A DNA stretch of 64,000 nucleotides from the NCBI GenBank assembly GCA_008477525.1, contig SPDT01000013.1, positions 1,845,501 to 1,909,500 of the forward strand, in the 5' to 3' direction. A model generated the notes under the pieces. That model ran no database searches, was not told where the DNA came from, and saw only the letters and a list, made by a program, of their open reading frames with translations. This stretch comes from Hypomyces perniciosus (taxonomy: Eukaryota; Ascomycota; Sordariomycetes; Hypocreales; Hypocreaceae). The translations under genes and the position numbers were made by a program. Of the stretch, positions 51,101 to 62,478 are shown one piece after another (positions within the stretch are counted from its first letter, which is position 1; the number at the start of each line of letters is the position of its first letter).

Positions 51101-52550
51101 AGGAGGGGGGGGGAGGTCGTTTGTCCAATCGACTTTGATGGCGTCTAAATGCGATGCTCGTCGTCACAACCACTGGTAGCGGCAGGGTTGTTTCTTCATC
51201 GCTGTATTCGCATTCGCACCACGTCAGCGTGCAGTGCTGGCAGACACGCGCAAAACTCCTCACGTGCGGTGCGTGGCTCCGGCACATCTCAGCCAGTCGC
51301 CTCGAGGAGAAGCGATTATTGGATCCCTGCTGCTGGCTGGCTGGCCTGGCCTGGCTGGCTCATGCTCTGGCTCAACCTGAATCTGGCGCTGGCTGGCTAA
51401 CCTAGCCACGCGCGCATGCTTGTCTGCATCATCCCTCCAATTCCAATTCCCAATCGTAGCGAGCGAACGAGCCAGGCTGGAGAAACGTGCATGCGTGCGT
51501 TGGTTGATGTGGGCAGAGCGCAGAGAACCGCTCGGAGGCTGGACGGCACAAGGCCCTGGACGGACGAGTAAGCCTCCCTCTCCCTTCACTTCCCTTCTGT
51601 AAGTGTGCTGTAGCCTGTAGCCTGTAGCCTGTAGCCTGTAGCCTGTAGCAGGCTCTCAAGCAACACCAGACACTGCATTGGAGCGTTCTGGCACACCGGA
51701 TTTCTGGGCGCCCAACCTGCTGCTAATGCTAAACACGTGGACTGGGCGCCGCACCCCGGCACTTTGTACATACCGTGGTAACAAAGTGGCAAGAAATCCG
51801 CCCCAACCTTTCGTCTTGGAAGCTGGAACAAGACTATAATAATCAATCGCCGCTTTGGTAGTTACGAGTAGTATCATATCGTCTTGTTTCAATCAATCAA
51901 TGCCACTGCGCAGCTCTTGGGACCAATTTCTTCAACTGGCAGAGTGCCAAAGCGCCTAGGTAGGTATCTTCTACGAGTTCTAGCTTCTTTAGCAACCCGA
52001 GACACAGCACAAAGAAGCCCCAAGAAAAAATAAAAATAAAAAAAAGCCATCGCCTCCTTTGTCTTAGTCTTCACGCCCACTTTTCCTTTCCACAACCCAC
52101 AACCCACGGGCAACCACGCGTTTCCGCCGCCTTCGCCAACGTTAACACCACCGCCCCGCCGCGCAATACTTGTGAGCCAGGTACTGAAAACGCGCCACAC
52201 CGCCTGCATACTACCGTGTGCCCGTGTCAGCAGTACACAAACCGCCGGTACTGCTCGGAGTTACACGCCACCGTAGAAACCTGACAACCACCCCACCATC
52301 GCATCGAGCAAGAAAAGAGAACGAAAAGGTACGTACCCTCTTCTAGCTTCTGGGCTAGGGTTGCGGGTTGGTCCCCAAAAACAGTGCGACCCACGCTAAC
52401 ACCTTCTGAGAAGAGAAGCGGCGCTTGGACAGGGCCTTGTGCTTGGGTCTGCTGCTGCTGTGGCTTCAGTGCAGTGCAGTGCAGTGCAGTGCCCACTAAC
52501 GACTCCACTGCCACTCCGGGTATCTTCTGCCACAGACCTCCATCTCATCT
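45200..52550. other. Gene-poor stretch with simple repeats and CT tracts
   Basis: No frame has a recognisable domain. There are CT-rich tracts and GACA/CAGACAG and CCTGGTCTCTCT repeats at 45580-45950, (ACT)n near 46262-46292, several TACTCCGTA motifs (46280, 46455, 47350, 48945, 50462, 50705), a CCTGTAG heptamer array at 51604-51650 and a GTGCA array at 52470-52490. The open frames here overlap on both strands and are probably chance. It could hold a non-coding transcript or long 5' leaders. Confidence 0.45.
51604..51650 (+). repeat. Heptamer array CCTGTAG, about six units
   Basis: Perfect 7-bp units (TGTAGCC phase). Short satellite in intergenic DNA, no coding role. Confidence 0.9.
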
Positions 52551-52554
52551 CATC

Positions 52555-52650
52555 GTGACTCTCCTCTCCTCTCCTCCTCTTTATCCCCTCCTCCGTTTCT
52601 CTCCCCCAGCTTCTTCTCCCCCCTCCTCTGCTCTCTCCTCTTTCTGTCGT
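52555..52650 (+). promoter_or_regulatory. CT-rich tract upstream of the Pro/Ser-rich protein gene
   Basis: A pyrimidine run (CTCTCCTCTCCTCC...) ends about 115 bp before the ATG at 52767. CT boxes of this kind precede transcription starts in many mould genes. The leader downstream is rich in ACAACA. Confidence 0.5.
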
Positions 52651-52766
52651 TACCTCAACATCAATCACACTGGTCCGCAGCCTCATTCATATACGACGAG
52701 CACCACCCGCCACTGACAGACAACACAACAACAACAACACATACCCAGACAGCAAAGGCCTTCCGC

Positions 52767-54555
52767 ATGCTGTCCACCAGCTGCGCGTCCGACTTGCCGC
52801 CCGCCCCCGGAGGCATATCACCGAGTCTCAGGCCGTTGCTTCTGCCGCAGTTGGTTCAGGATCGCAAGAGCAGGATGCTGGAGGAGCGAATCGTTGGCCT
52901 GGAGGGATGTGACCTGACGTACGTCTACTACACTACGAACTCGTCGTCTTCCGATGTCGCCTCACCCGTCACCCCGACCTTCTCGACCCGCGGCGGCCAC
53001 CTTCGCTATTCGAGCTCGGCATCGTCCCTCGAGCTGCCACCGCTTGTTACCCAGGAGGGACCTACTTCGCCGACGCAGCAGCATGTGGCCACCAAGTCAA
53101 GTATACGCCAGTTGCCTGATGTTCAGGAGGAGCCGCTGGAGCTTGAGCGCGAGGACGAAGACGACATGAGTGATAGCTTTGGGCTGTACAGCTGCTTGTG
53201 TAAGTGTAGTCTCTGACGGTGCAAGACAAGTTTGGCAACTAACCACCGTCTTTCCACCAGGCGACCAAGCATGCGAGCACCGCGACAGCTCCGATGTTCT
53301 GCCTCCCGATGTGCTCAGTGAATACGATATCGACTACGATCAAGGTTTTATGAGCGATAGCGACTTTACGGCCGATCCGCGATACCCCAGGAAGAAGCGA
53401 GTTATGAGCGGCGAGTCCACATTGATGGCTCTGACTTCACGATTCGGCTCTCGTTTCCCTGGCATCACCCGCTGGAAGTCAGCCCGAAGGGCAAACGTCA
53501 TGACATCGCCCACTACGCAGCTCAGTCTCGAAAACGTCCTGTCTGGAGCGCCTTCCAGTCGATCGTCATCCATGTCCGCACCGATCCGCCAGTTTCCCGA
53601 CCGAATCCAGGAGGTTCATATGCCTCCCAACCCCGCGATGCCGTTCTACGAGAGCAGCGATAGCCTCGACATGCGCGACATTAGCCGAGAGGAGCGCTCA
53701 AGCATCGAGCGTGACCGTTCCATGGCCACCACCCCATTGCTACCCCCCCTAATGACTGATCCTCTTGGCAAGCCTCCGCAGCCTTCCCCTCTTCAGTCTC
53801 CCAGTATTATGCCGTCGCCTGCCGCCATGGAGATTCACTCCCCTCGTCTTCCACCGGCTCAGCTTCCTAGGCAGTCGCTCAGCTCCAAGCCGTCTGTGTC
53901 GTCTCTCCGACAGGTAGCTGTTATGGCTGAGCTGCCACTGCCACTACCGCCGTCAATCGTGCAGGAGCAAGACGAATGGTCTGACCGACTGGGCCATGCC
54001 AACTTCACCATCACGCCTATGCCATACGAGCTCCAGATCATCAATGCCGAAACCGTTACCAAGTTCCACGATGATTGGGATGCCGCACGAGTCAACTATA
54101 CCAAGCATCTTGTGCGCACCGGAGATAACTACGGCCAGACGAGCAAGATCTATGCTCTGACAGAGGCCAAGTGGGCTGAGATTGAGAGGAAGTGGAAGGC
54201 CACTTACGACAGAATTATCCGACAGACCGAGCCGGCAGCCCCAGCTATGATGGCCTCGCGCAGCCGCAGCAGAGGGCGTGGACGGGGTCGGACCGAGAGC
54301 CTCAGTGCTGCCTACAAGAGCCATCGCTCGCAAGATGATGTTTTTGCGGCGGTGCAGTGGCGGCGCATGGATGATTGCCTGCCCAGCGCCGTTCCTCAGA
54401 TGCTTGAGGCACTGGACGCTGAGGGCAAGTTTCCCGGACGAGGCGACGAGGATATTGTCGGACCGATGCAGCGGGATGAGTTCATGATACGAGCGCGAAG
54501 CGAAGAGACGAAGACACGATTCTGGAAGCACCTGGCGGAAAAGCTGCGGCGGTGA
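52767..54555 (+). CDS. Pro/Ser-rich conserved-type fungal protein, unknown function
   Basis: Two exons (52767-53199, 53261-54555). The 61-nt intron has GTAAGT, an ACTAAC branch site and CAG, and splits a Cys codon; 575 residues result. The N-terminal half is Ser/Pro-rich and probably disordered, with an acidic patch (EREDEDDMSDSFG) just before the intron. Around residues 330-435 there is an ordered block (LGHANFTITPMPYELQII, then FHDDWDAARVNYTKHLVRTG and TEAKWAEIERKWKATYDRII), likely helical. Then follows an Arg/Gly/Ser tract (SRSRSRGRGRGR). A conserved-looking tail ends in TRFWKHLAEKLRR. I recall similar annotated hypothetical proteins across Sordariomycetes, but I know no function. No signal peptide or membrane segment. 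Codon use is normal, so it is probably core genome. Confidence 0.85.
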
Positions 54556-57460
54556 CTACATTGCCCCTTCAGCAGCCACAGGCGATGATTGCTATTTACG
54601 ACTTGGATTCCCGTCACGAATTCGACGACATAGACATGAAGCGCCAGCACTCACACGATATGATGCTATTAAAAATCTGACGACCTTTACTATCTGTTAC
54701 TACTTAATTCGAAAAAGATACCCGAATTTTGTCGCTCCTTTTTTCCTATTTTTCTTTTCTTTTTTGGCGCTGGTTTCGCCCTTTCACTGCGCAATGGCAG
54801 AACGGGGGGCAACAGACGAATCGCAGCGGCAATGACATTCACCATGTCATTTTTCATGTTACATAGACCTACCTCCTGTATGTAGATAAGCGGGGCGGCG
54901 TTTGAACAAGAGGGAACTTGGGACACACACGCACTCACGCACACACTCACACAATGGGAAAAGCGTTTTCTAGACGAGGCGGGGAAACGGAACTTGCATG
55001 GCACCCTTGGAGTTATTTTTCAACTTGCCCGGATTTGGGAGGGCAATCATGGCACAGCGCCGAGCGGCAGGCCGATGGCTTGTTTGCTGGCAGGCTCGGA
55101 ATGGAATGGAACGGTATGGGATAGGATATGATGGGATGGGATGGGATGGGATGACGACTGAACGAGATGCAACGAGGGGGAGAGGGGGGATACGTAGGTA
55201 GTTAGTTAGTTAGACAGATGCTACAATAGCTAGCCCTCTTGTGCTCATCAAACGAGAAAACAAAGAGGATGGTTTATTGTACAACTCGGGTTCCCTTTCT
55301 TTTCGTTTGTGCTGTGACGTACTTGAAACGACGCTGTGTGGGCGTATGTAAGTATGGGCAGATGTGCTGCTACCTTACCTATGTATAGATGGACAAAAAG
55401 GACAAGACGTCACATTCATATTACTACTACGAAGTTTACTACACTACTTTCGACCGATACAACGTGAGAGAGGCTCGGTATGCACGTCCCGTAGGATAGG
55501 ATAAGTCATTTACCATCGTGCATGAAAGAAGAAGTGGTGTGTGTTACATCTGCACTGCAGCACTGCACTGCATTTGCATGCGCCTTCTCCCCCTCCCCTC
55601 TTTTTTCCTTGGTTTTCTTACCTTGTGGGTGGTGGGTGTGTTCTCGTGCGTGTTGATTCGCTATCGGGTGTTTTTTTTTTCTCGTCTTTGCGCGCGTGAG
55701 GTTTGTCTTTTTTGTTTTCTCTTTTGCATGGTGGTGGGCTTGTGAGGTGTCATGATGTAATTTCGGCCCAAGAGGGGTGGTGGTGAGATGTGGGTGAGGT
55801 GAGTGAGTGCCCAAGGTGGGAGAGAGGGATCCGCAGTTACAACGCATACGACATGGACGGCTTACGGTGAGTGAACTAGAGGAATCTACTAGTAGGCCAT
55901 ACTACGTGCTTCGTACGTGCTAGAGAGAAAAAAAGGCCGTCATGGCTTGGTTTCGGGGGTGATGTAGAGTTAGGTGAAGGGACCCCGTGGGGAGAGGGGG
56001 GGATACTGCATACAGAGGATTGAAGCACTGCATAATACGGAGGGAGAAGGAATGCGGTGGGACGTCGGGCGGGAGATGGCGTAGAGACTTGTTTTCTTGA
56101 TTTTCGTATTCAGGCGATGTACGGAGTACTATGGATAGTTCGCTATGTGCACTTTATTTATGTGTGGATCATTGAACCGGGTGTTTTGTGGTTTATGGGC
56201 ATATGGATGGTGATGTGATGAGACGGTGTTGTGTTTAATTTGTCGATGGTGTTTACGGGACTGTGGGCCACATGGCGGTGATTGAGGATTAGTAATATTA
56301 ATACGTAACATGGTCTTACATGAACGAACGAATCAATTAAGCAGAGAATAGTTTTCAGATTCTCGTCGTCTCTTTGACGGGAGAGGCCCGCGTTTGTGAG
56401 ACTTGACAGACAGAGCCTTAGGTTGTCTTTGACACGCGGGGAAGAAAATGTCGTGTCGTGCTCGTACAATCAGCTCCTCGGATGGAAAACTACTAGATAG
56501 CTAATAGCTCATAGCTAGCCACATTCAAAAAACATCCCCAAAGTACGGCGTAAAGATCCGCTACTTCGATAAATACGGGCACGTTGCTCGGGTGAAATTG
56601 TACGATACGAAGTGAAGAGTCACTCACGTACTCCGCATTTCCGGAGCCGCTGAGAGGCTGCCACGAGGGCAGACGAACCCACAGCGCCGGAAACCTGATG
56701 CCCAACTTACGGGCGTTTGATGAAATTTTTAAGCCAGTTAGAAGGCTATGGCGTATCGTATGATGTTTATTTTTACCCGTAACGCTTTTTTTTTTTTCGC
56801 TTTTTTTTTTGATGGGGGGGATCGGGTATGTGCGCCGGAATGGGAGCGTGCAGTATGCATCATGTCCGATAGTGGTGGTGGAATTGCGACAGGTAGAGTG
56901 GCGAGATGGGTCTGGTCTGGTCTGGTCTGGGAGGCGGATTTGTTTGCGGAGATTGGCGAGGAGATGCTATTTTAAGAATGGCCATGACGATAACGAAAAT
57001 TGTATATTTGAGAGTGGTGGAGCGAAGTGGAAAACCGAGTTGCACCAGCTGATCTATATACGAGAGGTGTCGAACTAGACATGCAAAATAGCCAATGGCT
57101 TGTTTCGATACGATCCGTTTCGTGGGCTATGATGAGCAATGCAGGATATTAGCTTGACAGGCACAAGGAAGGGCCCTCCAAACATCCATATAGAATCCCA
57201 ACGCCTCCGTTTCGGCACTTCTTCCGAGCTCAAACGGGTGGGGGATCCACATTCGGCCATGGACCGGATCCGCGCCATCGGCGCCACCCGAAAGAACGAA
57301 CGAACGGACGGGGTGAACGTCAGAGTGACGGACTGCCGCTGTCTAGCCACGTTTCTGGGTCGAGCCGGAGCCGTGATTCTTGGTTTCCGAGGCATGGCGT
57401 TGAACTCTGTCTGAAAATGTGTATATCCATGACGCGGAATGTGCTCATTATAGGGATTTT
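54556..57460. other. Intergenic DNA, no supported gene
   Basis: Frames up to 113 codons exist but lack domains and overlap each other. A (GGGAT)n array is at 55110-55152, with T-runs at 56787 and 56804, and TACGGAGTA-type motifs near 56118 and 56630. GT-rich tracts at 55630-55810 explain the long low-complexity minus frame. Confidence 0.5.
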
Positions 57461-57464
57461 GTGG

Positions 57465-57472
57465 TATAAAAG
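57465..57472 (+). promoter_or_regulatory. TATA box of the OBAP-like gene
   Basis: TATAAAAG, a perfect TATA match, 75 bp upstream of the ATG at 57547. This suggests a regulated, inducible promoter. Confidence 0.6.
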
Positions 57473-57546
57473 GGTGAAGCGTGCTGAAGTTCCAACTTGG
57501 GACTTTGCTCTCTCCAGCAATGTGGATATAGCGGCTTATCTTTATA

Positions 57547-58414
57547 ATGGCCCAGTCGCGTGAGGACCAGAACGTTACGAATGAGACACTTGGGGAGCCT
57601 TTGTCCACTAGGAACAAGGTACTCGCCTCCGGAGCGTCCATAATACAAGTACGTCGTGACCCAGTCGAACTGTATTAGATGCTCGACAGTCCTCACGCAA
57701 TGAGCAGGACTTTGGTCCCATTAAGAGTGTATGCGCTCATCTCAATGCCTTCCACACGTACGCGGACGATCCGAGTCGAAGCGTCGAGACGAACCACTAC
57801 TGCGCTCCTTTGAGCAAGTCCACTACCCTGGGCAATGTAAATCGGGGGCTAGGTTGACCAAAACATATCAGATGATGACGTCCGCCAATGTCTCCTCTAC
57901 GACTCCCATAAACCCAACGCCCGCCTCATCGGCATCGAGTACATGATTACCCCCCGCCTTTACGAGACTCTCCCCGCCGAAGAGCGTCGCCTCTGGCACT
58001 CACACGTCTACGAAGTGAAATCCGGAATGCTCATCATGCCCAGCGGCGGGATCGTCTCCCAAGCGGCATGGGAACTTGCTGAGAAACTCGAAATGGAGCA
58101 AATCGTGCATCTGTACGGCAAGGCGTTTCACCTATGGCAGACGGATAGGGGGGATAAGTTACCCCTGGGCGAGCCCAGCTTGATGACGAGCTACACTGCT
58201 GAGGGGCAGCTTAGTTTTGAAGGTGCTGTGAAGGCGAGGGATGAGAAGTTTGGGACGGATTGGAGGAGGAAGAGGGAGATGAGGGTGGATATTGAGGAGC
58301 TGAGGATTCATCCAGGTAAGTGCCGATATGTTATTACTACTATTGATACGTGAGGATGATGCTAACATGGCCCTTTCACTGCACTTAGATGCGGACCAAA
58401 CGTGGAAACTTTGA
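57547..58414 (+). CDS. Oil-body-associated protein-like (DUF1264 family)
   Basis: Four exons by eye: 57547-57648, 57708-57813, 57872-58315, 58389-58414; 225 residues, the usual family length. The second intron begins GCAAGT (a GC-AG intron), and only with it does the text read [17 protein letters not shown] without a stop. Family blocks in order: TKVL-type N-terminus (residues 24-34), [18 protein letters not shown] (41-58), [18 protein letters not shown] (60-81), [15 protein letters not shown] (108-123), [19 protein letters not shown] (150-170), and the end [11 protein letters not shown] on a 26-nt last exon. Plant members associate with oil bodies; fungal members are uncharacterised. The His-rich WHSH and HYC segments suggest metal binding, but that is inference. 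Intact. Confidence 0.85.
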
Positions 58415-58839
58415 CATGTTTCGTGTTCTGCAATAATCGCATCTGAGATTGACTGGACTAGTTCTATTTAAAAGTTTAAGCAGAATCAGAATTGAGGGAA
58501 TGAGAGTATGCCATGCTCGACGATGACTCTTGCGACGTCTGGGACAATAATACGTACGTTGTTGTCTCAAACAAGCCCCAATGCTCCCGAGATAAGCAGG
58601 CAAGAGAGCATGTGGAGAGAACACCTCCTCTTACCAGGCATACAAGCTTTCAATGCTTGAAGCATGACAAAACTCAATCACTGTTTTCTTCATCTGCAAA
58701 GTCGGCCTCGCATACAAACGGCTACCATGTACATACTTCACCTTAGCTGCTGTCTCTTGATTTGGCTGCAAGCAACATAAAGACAGGAACGCACATGGCG
58801 CCAATATGTTTGTTTCCATAGCCTTTATTAAGACTACAT

Positions 58840-59446
58840 CTACCCCTCTTCCTCGTCTTCCTCTTTCTTGCCTTCCTCTTGGGGCGCAGCCATCGTGACC
58901 ACCCGGCCTTTTGGCTTGAACCTCCAGTAGGTTCTTCGTAGGACCTCGGCTTGGACAAGCTGTTTTTGACCATCTTTCCCTACATATGTCAGTCTACCCC
59001 CGAAATTGGGCTCACCCTTGCCCTTGCCCTTGCCCTTGCCCTTGTTGGCCCTCTTCTTCTGCTGGTCCTTCTGGGCCTGTTCGAAGGCCGCCAACGTAAT
59101 GTCTCCCACGACAATGAGGCCCTTTGACTGGTCAGTAGTTGTGGGACGATATCAGACAAATGGGCTCACCGATTTCTGTCGCGATAGCATGACATTAAGG
59201 CGATTCGCCTTGCTGGTGAAGCCCGACCCAGACTTTCTGGTGGTCCCTAGGATGACACACATAATGTCCGCCTTTTGACCTTGGTAGGAGTTGACGGTCG
59301 CAGGCGGAGCCATCCCTCAGAGCACAGAGTACTCTGAGCTGTGTGTAGTCCCTAGGCGCATGCGCTAGAGCCGCCGTCGCTACCTTAACCTGTTGCACCC
59401 AAAGTAGCAAGCGAGTGACAAAAAAGAGAGACCGCAAAAGATACAC
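58840..59446 (-). pseudogene. C-terminal remnant of an SF1 (UPF1/NFX1-type) helicase
   Basis: The minus strand reads VQQVKVATAALAHAPRDY (59400-59340), then after a one-base shift near 59315 PPATVNSYQGQKADIM (motif V) and SKANRLNVMLSRQKS (motif VI with the arginine finger). A 42-nt segment with GT..AG ends (59128-59169) follows, then SKGLIVVGDITLAAF and a charged tail (KGKGKGKGKG, EEDEEEG) to a stop at 58840. Walker A/B motifs and the first RecA domain are absent upstream, and another gene starts 230 bp away, so this is a truncated and frameshifted copy. The proposed intron is short for this genome (others are 58-73 nt), which may itself be a sign of decay. Confidence 0.7.
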
Positions 59447-59671
59447 ATCTCATCAGACAGTTAGCTGACAGAGCAATAGGGGAAAGAGCTATCTATCGTA
59501 ATAGTAGTAATCTATTGCAATGAGAGTAATCTATCGCAATAAGAGTAAATATAAAGACAATATATAGCCCTCCGCGCTTCACTCTTGGAGCGAGAGTTCT
59601 CCCATGCTCCAAGTATTTCAACTGATCTCAGACCATGATGCCACAGCCATCTCCCCCAAGCTCCGAAGAGA

Positions 59672-61249
59672 GTGAGCTCTACTACTACGGGCTGGCTTGT
59701 TGCGCGTTCAAGCACAGATCTTTGGCGGAATCCACAGATGCCTGGGTTTACCACGTTCACGGGCACCATGAACATGTATCCGAAATCGCTTCGACCTGTT
59801 GGAATACACCCATTACTCCACCAACAGTGGAACGACGCGACGTCTTCCCTCAGAGTTCAGATCCTGGAAGCCGTCAGCGCGGCAGATTGGACCGCAATCG
59901 AGATTCTGCGTGTCGGTCTGAATGGAGAATATCATATCACGCTTATGGTATCTGTTAAACCAGATTCACTATCTTGGAACTGCGGGCATAATATCGCACT
60001 ACGATGCAAAGCGATTTTGGAAGAACACCATATCCATCATGTTCACTGCGAGATACGCGAATCTGTTGTTACCCTATGCACTAAAGCTTCCCCGACAGAT
60101 TCCACTGCTATGGCCAGTATGCCGGGCCATTTCCAGCTGTCCCCGATGCCAATCACAGGCCCTTATGAGGATATCCGTGCGGACCTATCCGACTGCCTTG
60201 GCACCAAGATAGCCATGAAACATTTGGATGGTAGAGCTTGTACTAAAGGCCTTTACCTCGCCCTCTCTTCGCCTTCACCTGCCGGAGGCGAGCCCATAAT
60301 CGTGGGCTTGACTTGCAGGCATGTGGTAATTGACCCTAAAACAGAGGGCTTGCAGAGATACGATCGTCAACAAGTTGAACCCGTCAAAGAAGTCATTCAA
60401 GTGGACCAGCCTACCTACGAAGAGACGCTCGAGCACCTTGCCCATACTGCCACGAGCTATCGCGATAATGTTGACAAAGCATTCGAACGTGGCAAAGCCG
60501 ATGCAGCCGCTGTATACGGCCGCCTCGCTGACAACACAAAGACTCTTGCACAAACCCTGAAGCCGTATGAAATCTCTTCCTCGAGAGTGTTTGGTCGACT
60601 TCTCTACTCGCCAGAGCTTGGATCTATGTCATCTCAGCATGGGGCTACATGGTTGAGAGATTGGGCACTAATTGAACTATTGCCTAGCCGCCACCAAGCT
60701 GACCTTGGTTTGCTCAAGAACAAAGTCTTTGTTGGACCACTGGAATCTTTCAGCTCTTTCATTCGAAAGAACAAAGAGGGATGGAAGGGACTTCCAAAGA
60801 CAGGCAATCCAATTGTGGAAAACTGCACTATTGAGCTGCAGAAAGTCGTTGTTCCTATGGAAGAACTTTACAATCCCGTTCATACTGATGACTCTACTGA
60901 TGAGCCGGGAATACTCGTGGCAAAATATGGAGCAAGAGGGGGATTGACGCTCGGTCTCGGTAATACCTTGAAATCAGTCGTTCGGTATACCGAGACTGCA
61001 GATGGGGCTAAAACAAGCATAAGCGAAGAATGGGCCATAACAGCGGTTAGCAACGTTTCCAATCGTCAAGCGACGTTCTCGGAAGAGGGCGATTCTGGTT
61101 CATGCATCTGGGATATGGAACAACGCGCTGCCGGAATTCTAATGGGAGGCAATAGTGTCAATAGGTTAAATGATGTCACGTATGCTCAACCTTTGGAGCG
61201 CCTGCTTGCTGACATTCGAGCCCACGGCTTTGACGTTTCGCTTGTTTGA
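59672..61249 (+). CDS. Trypsin-like serine protease domain protein
   Basis: 525 residues, intronless. A chymotrypsin-fold triad can be placed: His217 in LTCRHVV, Asp330 in RDWALIEL, and Ser475 in EEGDSGSCIWD, the classic GDSG. No signal peptide or membrane segment, so intracellular. The N-terminal ~170 residues have no domain I recognise. Start is uncertain: a frame opening at 59635 (MMPQPSPPSSEESELYYYGL) looks like a natural N-terminus but is out of frame with the body. Either a one-base change shifted it or the start is the ATG at 59672. Such orphan proteases are scattered in mould accessory regions, sometimes near heterokaryon-incompatibility genes; that role is only inference. Confidence 0.8.
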   Translation: MSSTTTGWLVARSSTDLWRNPQMPGFTTFTGTMNMYPKSLRPVGIHPLLHQQWNDATSSLRVQILEAVSAADWTAIEILRVGLNGEYHITLMVSVKPDSLSWNCGHNIALRCKAILEEHHIHHVHCEIRESVVTLCTKASPTDSTAMASMPGHFQLSPMPITGPYEDIRADLSDCLGTKIAMKHLDGRACTKGLYLALSSPSPAGGEPIIVGLTCRHVVIDPKTEGLQRYDRQQVEPVKEVIQVDQPTYEETLEHLAHTATSYRDNVDKAFERGKADAAAVYGRLADNTKTLAQTLKPYEISSSRVFGRLLYSPELGSMSSQHGATWLRDWALIELLPSRHQADLGLLKNKVFVGPLESFSSFIRKNKEGWKGLPKTGNPIVENCTIELQKVVVPMEELYNPVHTDDSTDEPGILVAKYGARGGLTLGLGNTLKSVVRYTETADGAKTSISEEWAITAVSNVSNRQATFSEEGDSGSCIWDMEQRAAGILMGGNSVNRLNDVTYAQPLERLLADIRAHGFDVSLV

Positions 61250-61556
61250 AGCAGCCTATTGGTAATGGATACTCCATTTAATCTGGCCTGTACTTGACAG
61301 TTGATACTAATACATAATTAATCAACCCTTCTAGTATTAGAAGTCACTAGCAAATAATTGGACTTGCTCGCACTTCATAATGGGGGTTAACAGCATGCCC
61401 TGCCTTGGTGATTCGGGCTTCTCATTCTTATCTTTTGTTGTGTTTTTGTCTAACCCTGAATCCTTGGAACTGAGCCTTCGCACAATCTGACTGCCGAATT
61501 TTGGAGCTCGTTGTTCAACAGTCGGGGTTTGTAGATGTCGTGGGTGCGGATCGTGG

Positions 61557-61852
61557 CTGTCGACCTCAGTTTTTTTTTTATTTTTTTATTACTATTTACG
61601 ACCACTCTGTATCTAGGTACAACAGCCTCGTCTGGGCAACAGGTCGGTAGGAGCCAGGGGGCTAGACCCTGTTCGCTACGTTTCGCTGGACAAAGGAAAG
61701 TTTTGGTGTGTTCTCAATCTATGTCTTGTAGAGGGGGGCCGTATGGGTTTACCTCCTCCACCAGCTTCTGGAAAGCCTCGCTTCCTTTGGGTCCTAGTAG
61801 GTACGTGACTGGTCTCTCGCCTCTCGGTGTTTCGGGGACTGTCGACCTCAGT
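61557..61852 (-). mobile_element. Short poly(A) retroposon with 14-bp target duplication
   Basis: The direct repeat CTGTCGACCTCAGT occurs at 61557-61570 and 61839-61852. Between them lie 268 bp that begin, on the plus strand, with a T-rich run (poly(A) tail when read on minus). This is the signature of LINE-mediated insertion of a SINE or a 5'-truncated LINE on the minus strand. A weak pol III B-box-like string (GGGTCTAGCCC) is present, but no clear tRNA body. No RIP-type AT shift, so it looks recent. Confidence 0.7.
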
Positions 61853-61859
61853 AACGGAT

Positions 61860-62478
61860 AGTTCCACATCACGGCACATTCCTCCATTCTTCCTTTATTC
61901 CTAACTAGCTTGCAACAAAAGCAGGATCCGTAAGTCTATGGCGATATCATGGTAACTAGATTTCTTAGTTCAAGGACCCCGATAGTCAAGATCAATTAGT
62001 TAGCAGGTTTTCGCGTACTTAAGCAGCAGGCTTTCCCACCTAACTTGGGATCAGCAAGAGTGTCAAATTCAATCATTTCAAATCAACCTATGAGCCCTCA
62101 TACTGTTGATCTGTGGTTGATAGTGGTGCCGAGTGCGCATAACCATCACCAGTCGAATTGCCAAGATGGAACCGCCGCAGGAAAGCATATAGAACTATAA
62201 TAGAAAAGAGGTAATAGATTAAATTTCTCGTTCGGCGTAAGTCAACTTGGGGTTTCGGCCAGCGAAGGAAGGTTAGAGGCCACATTCTTGAGGGCGGCAC
62301 TGCAGCCAATAATTGTATGCATTTTACTGTCTAGCAGGGCTTTTTAGAACCGACAAGACCACAGTGCAGTGTTAAGCTCGATATAAACGCCAAGTAGAAG
62401 AGAGTAGAAACGCGTAGAAACCCATAGAAACGCATACGACAGCAGACATAAACAGGGGCAGCTAGGACATAGTAGTTA
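61860..62478. other. Intergenic DNA with a possible small membrane-protein frame
   Basis: The minus frame at 62088-62309 (73 codons) contains one hydrophobic helix (NLIYYLFSIIVLYAFL) flanked by basic residues. No homology is evident and no intron model extends it. It could be a small tail-anchored protein or chance. Confidence 0.3.

Noticed and set aside
53953..54531. 192-codon minus frame within the Pro/Ser-rich protein gene
   Set aside because: Antisense shadow of a well-supported coding exon.
57075..57641. 188-codon minus frame opposite the OBAP promoter and first exon
   Set aside because: Antisense shadow; the plus strand has a TATA box and family motifs.
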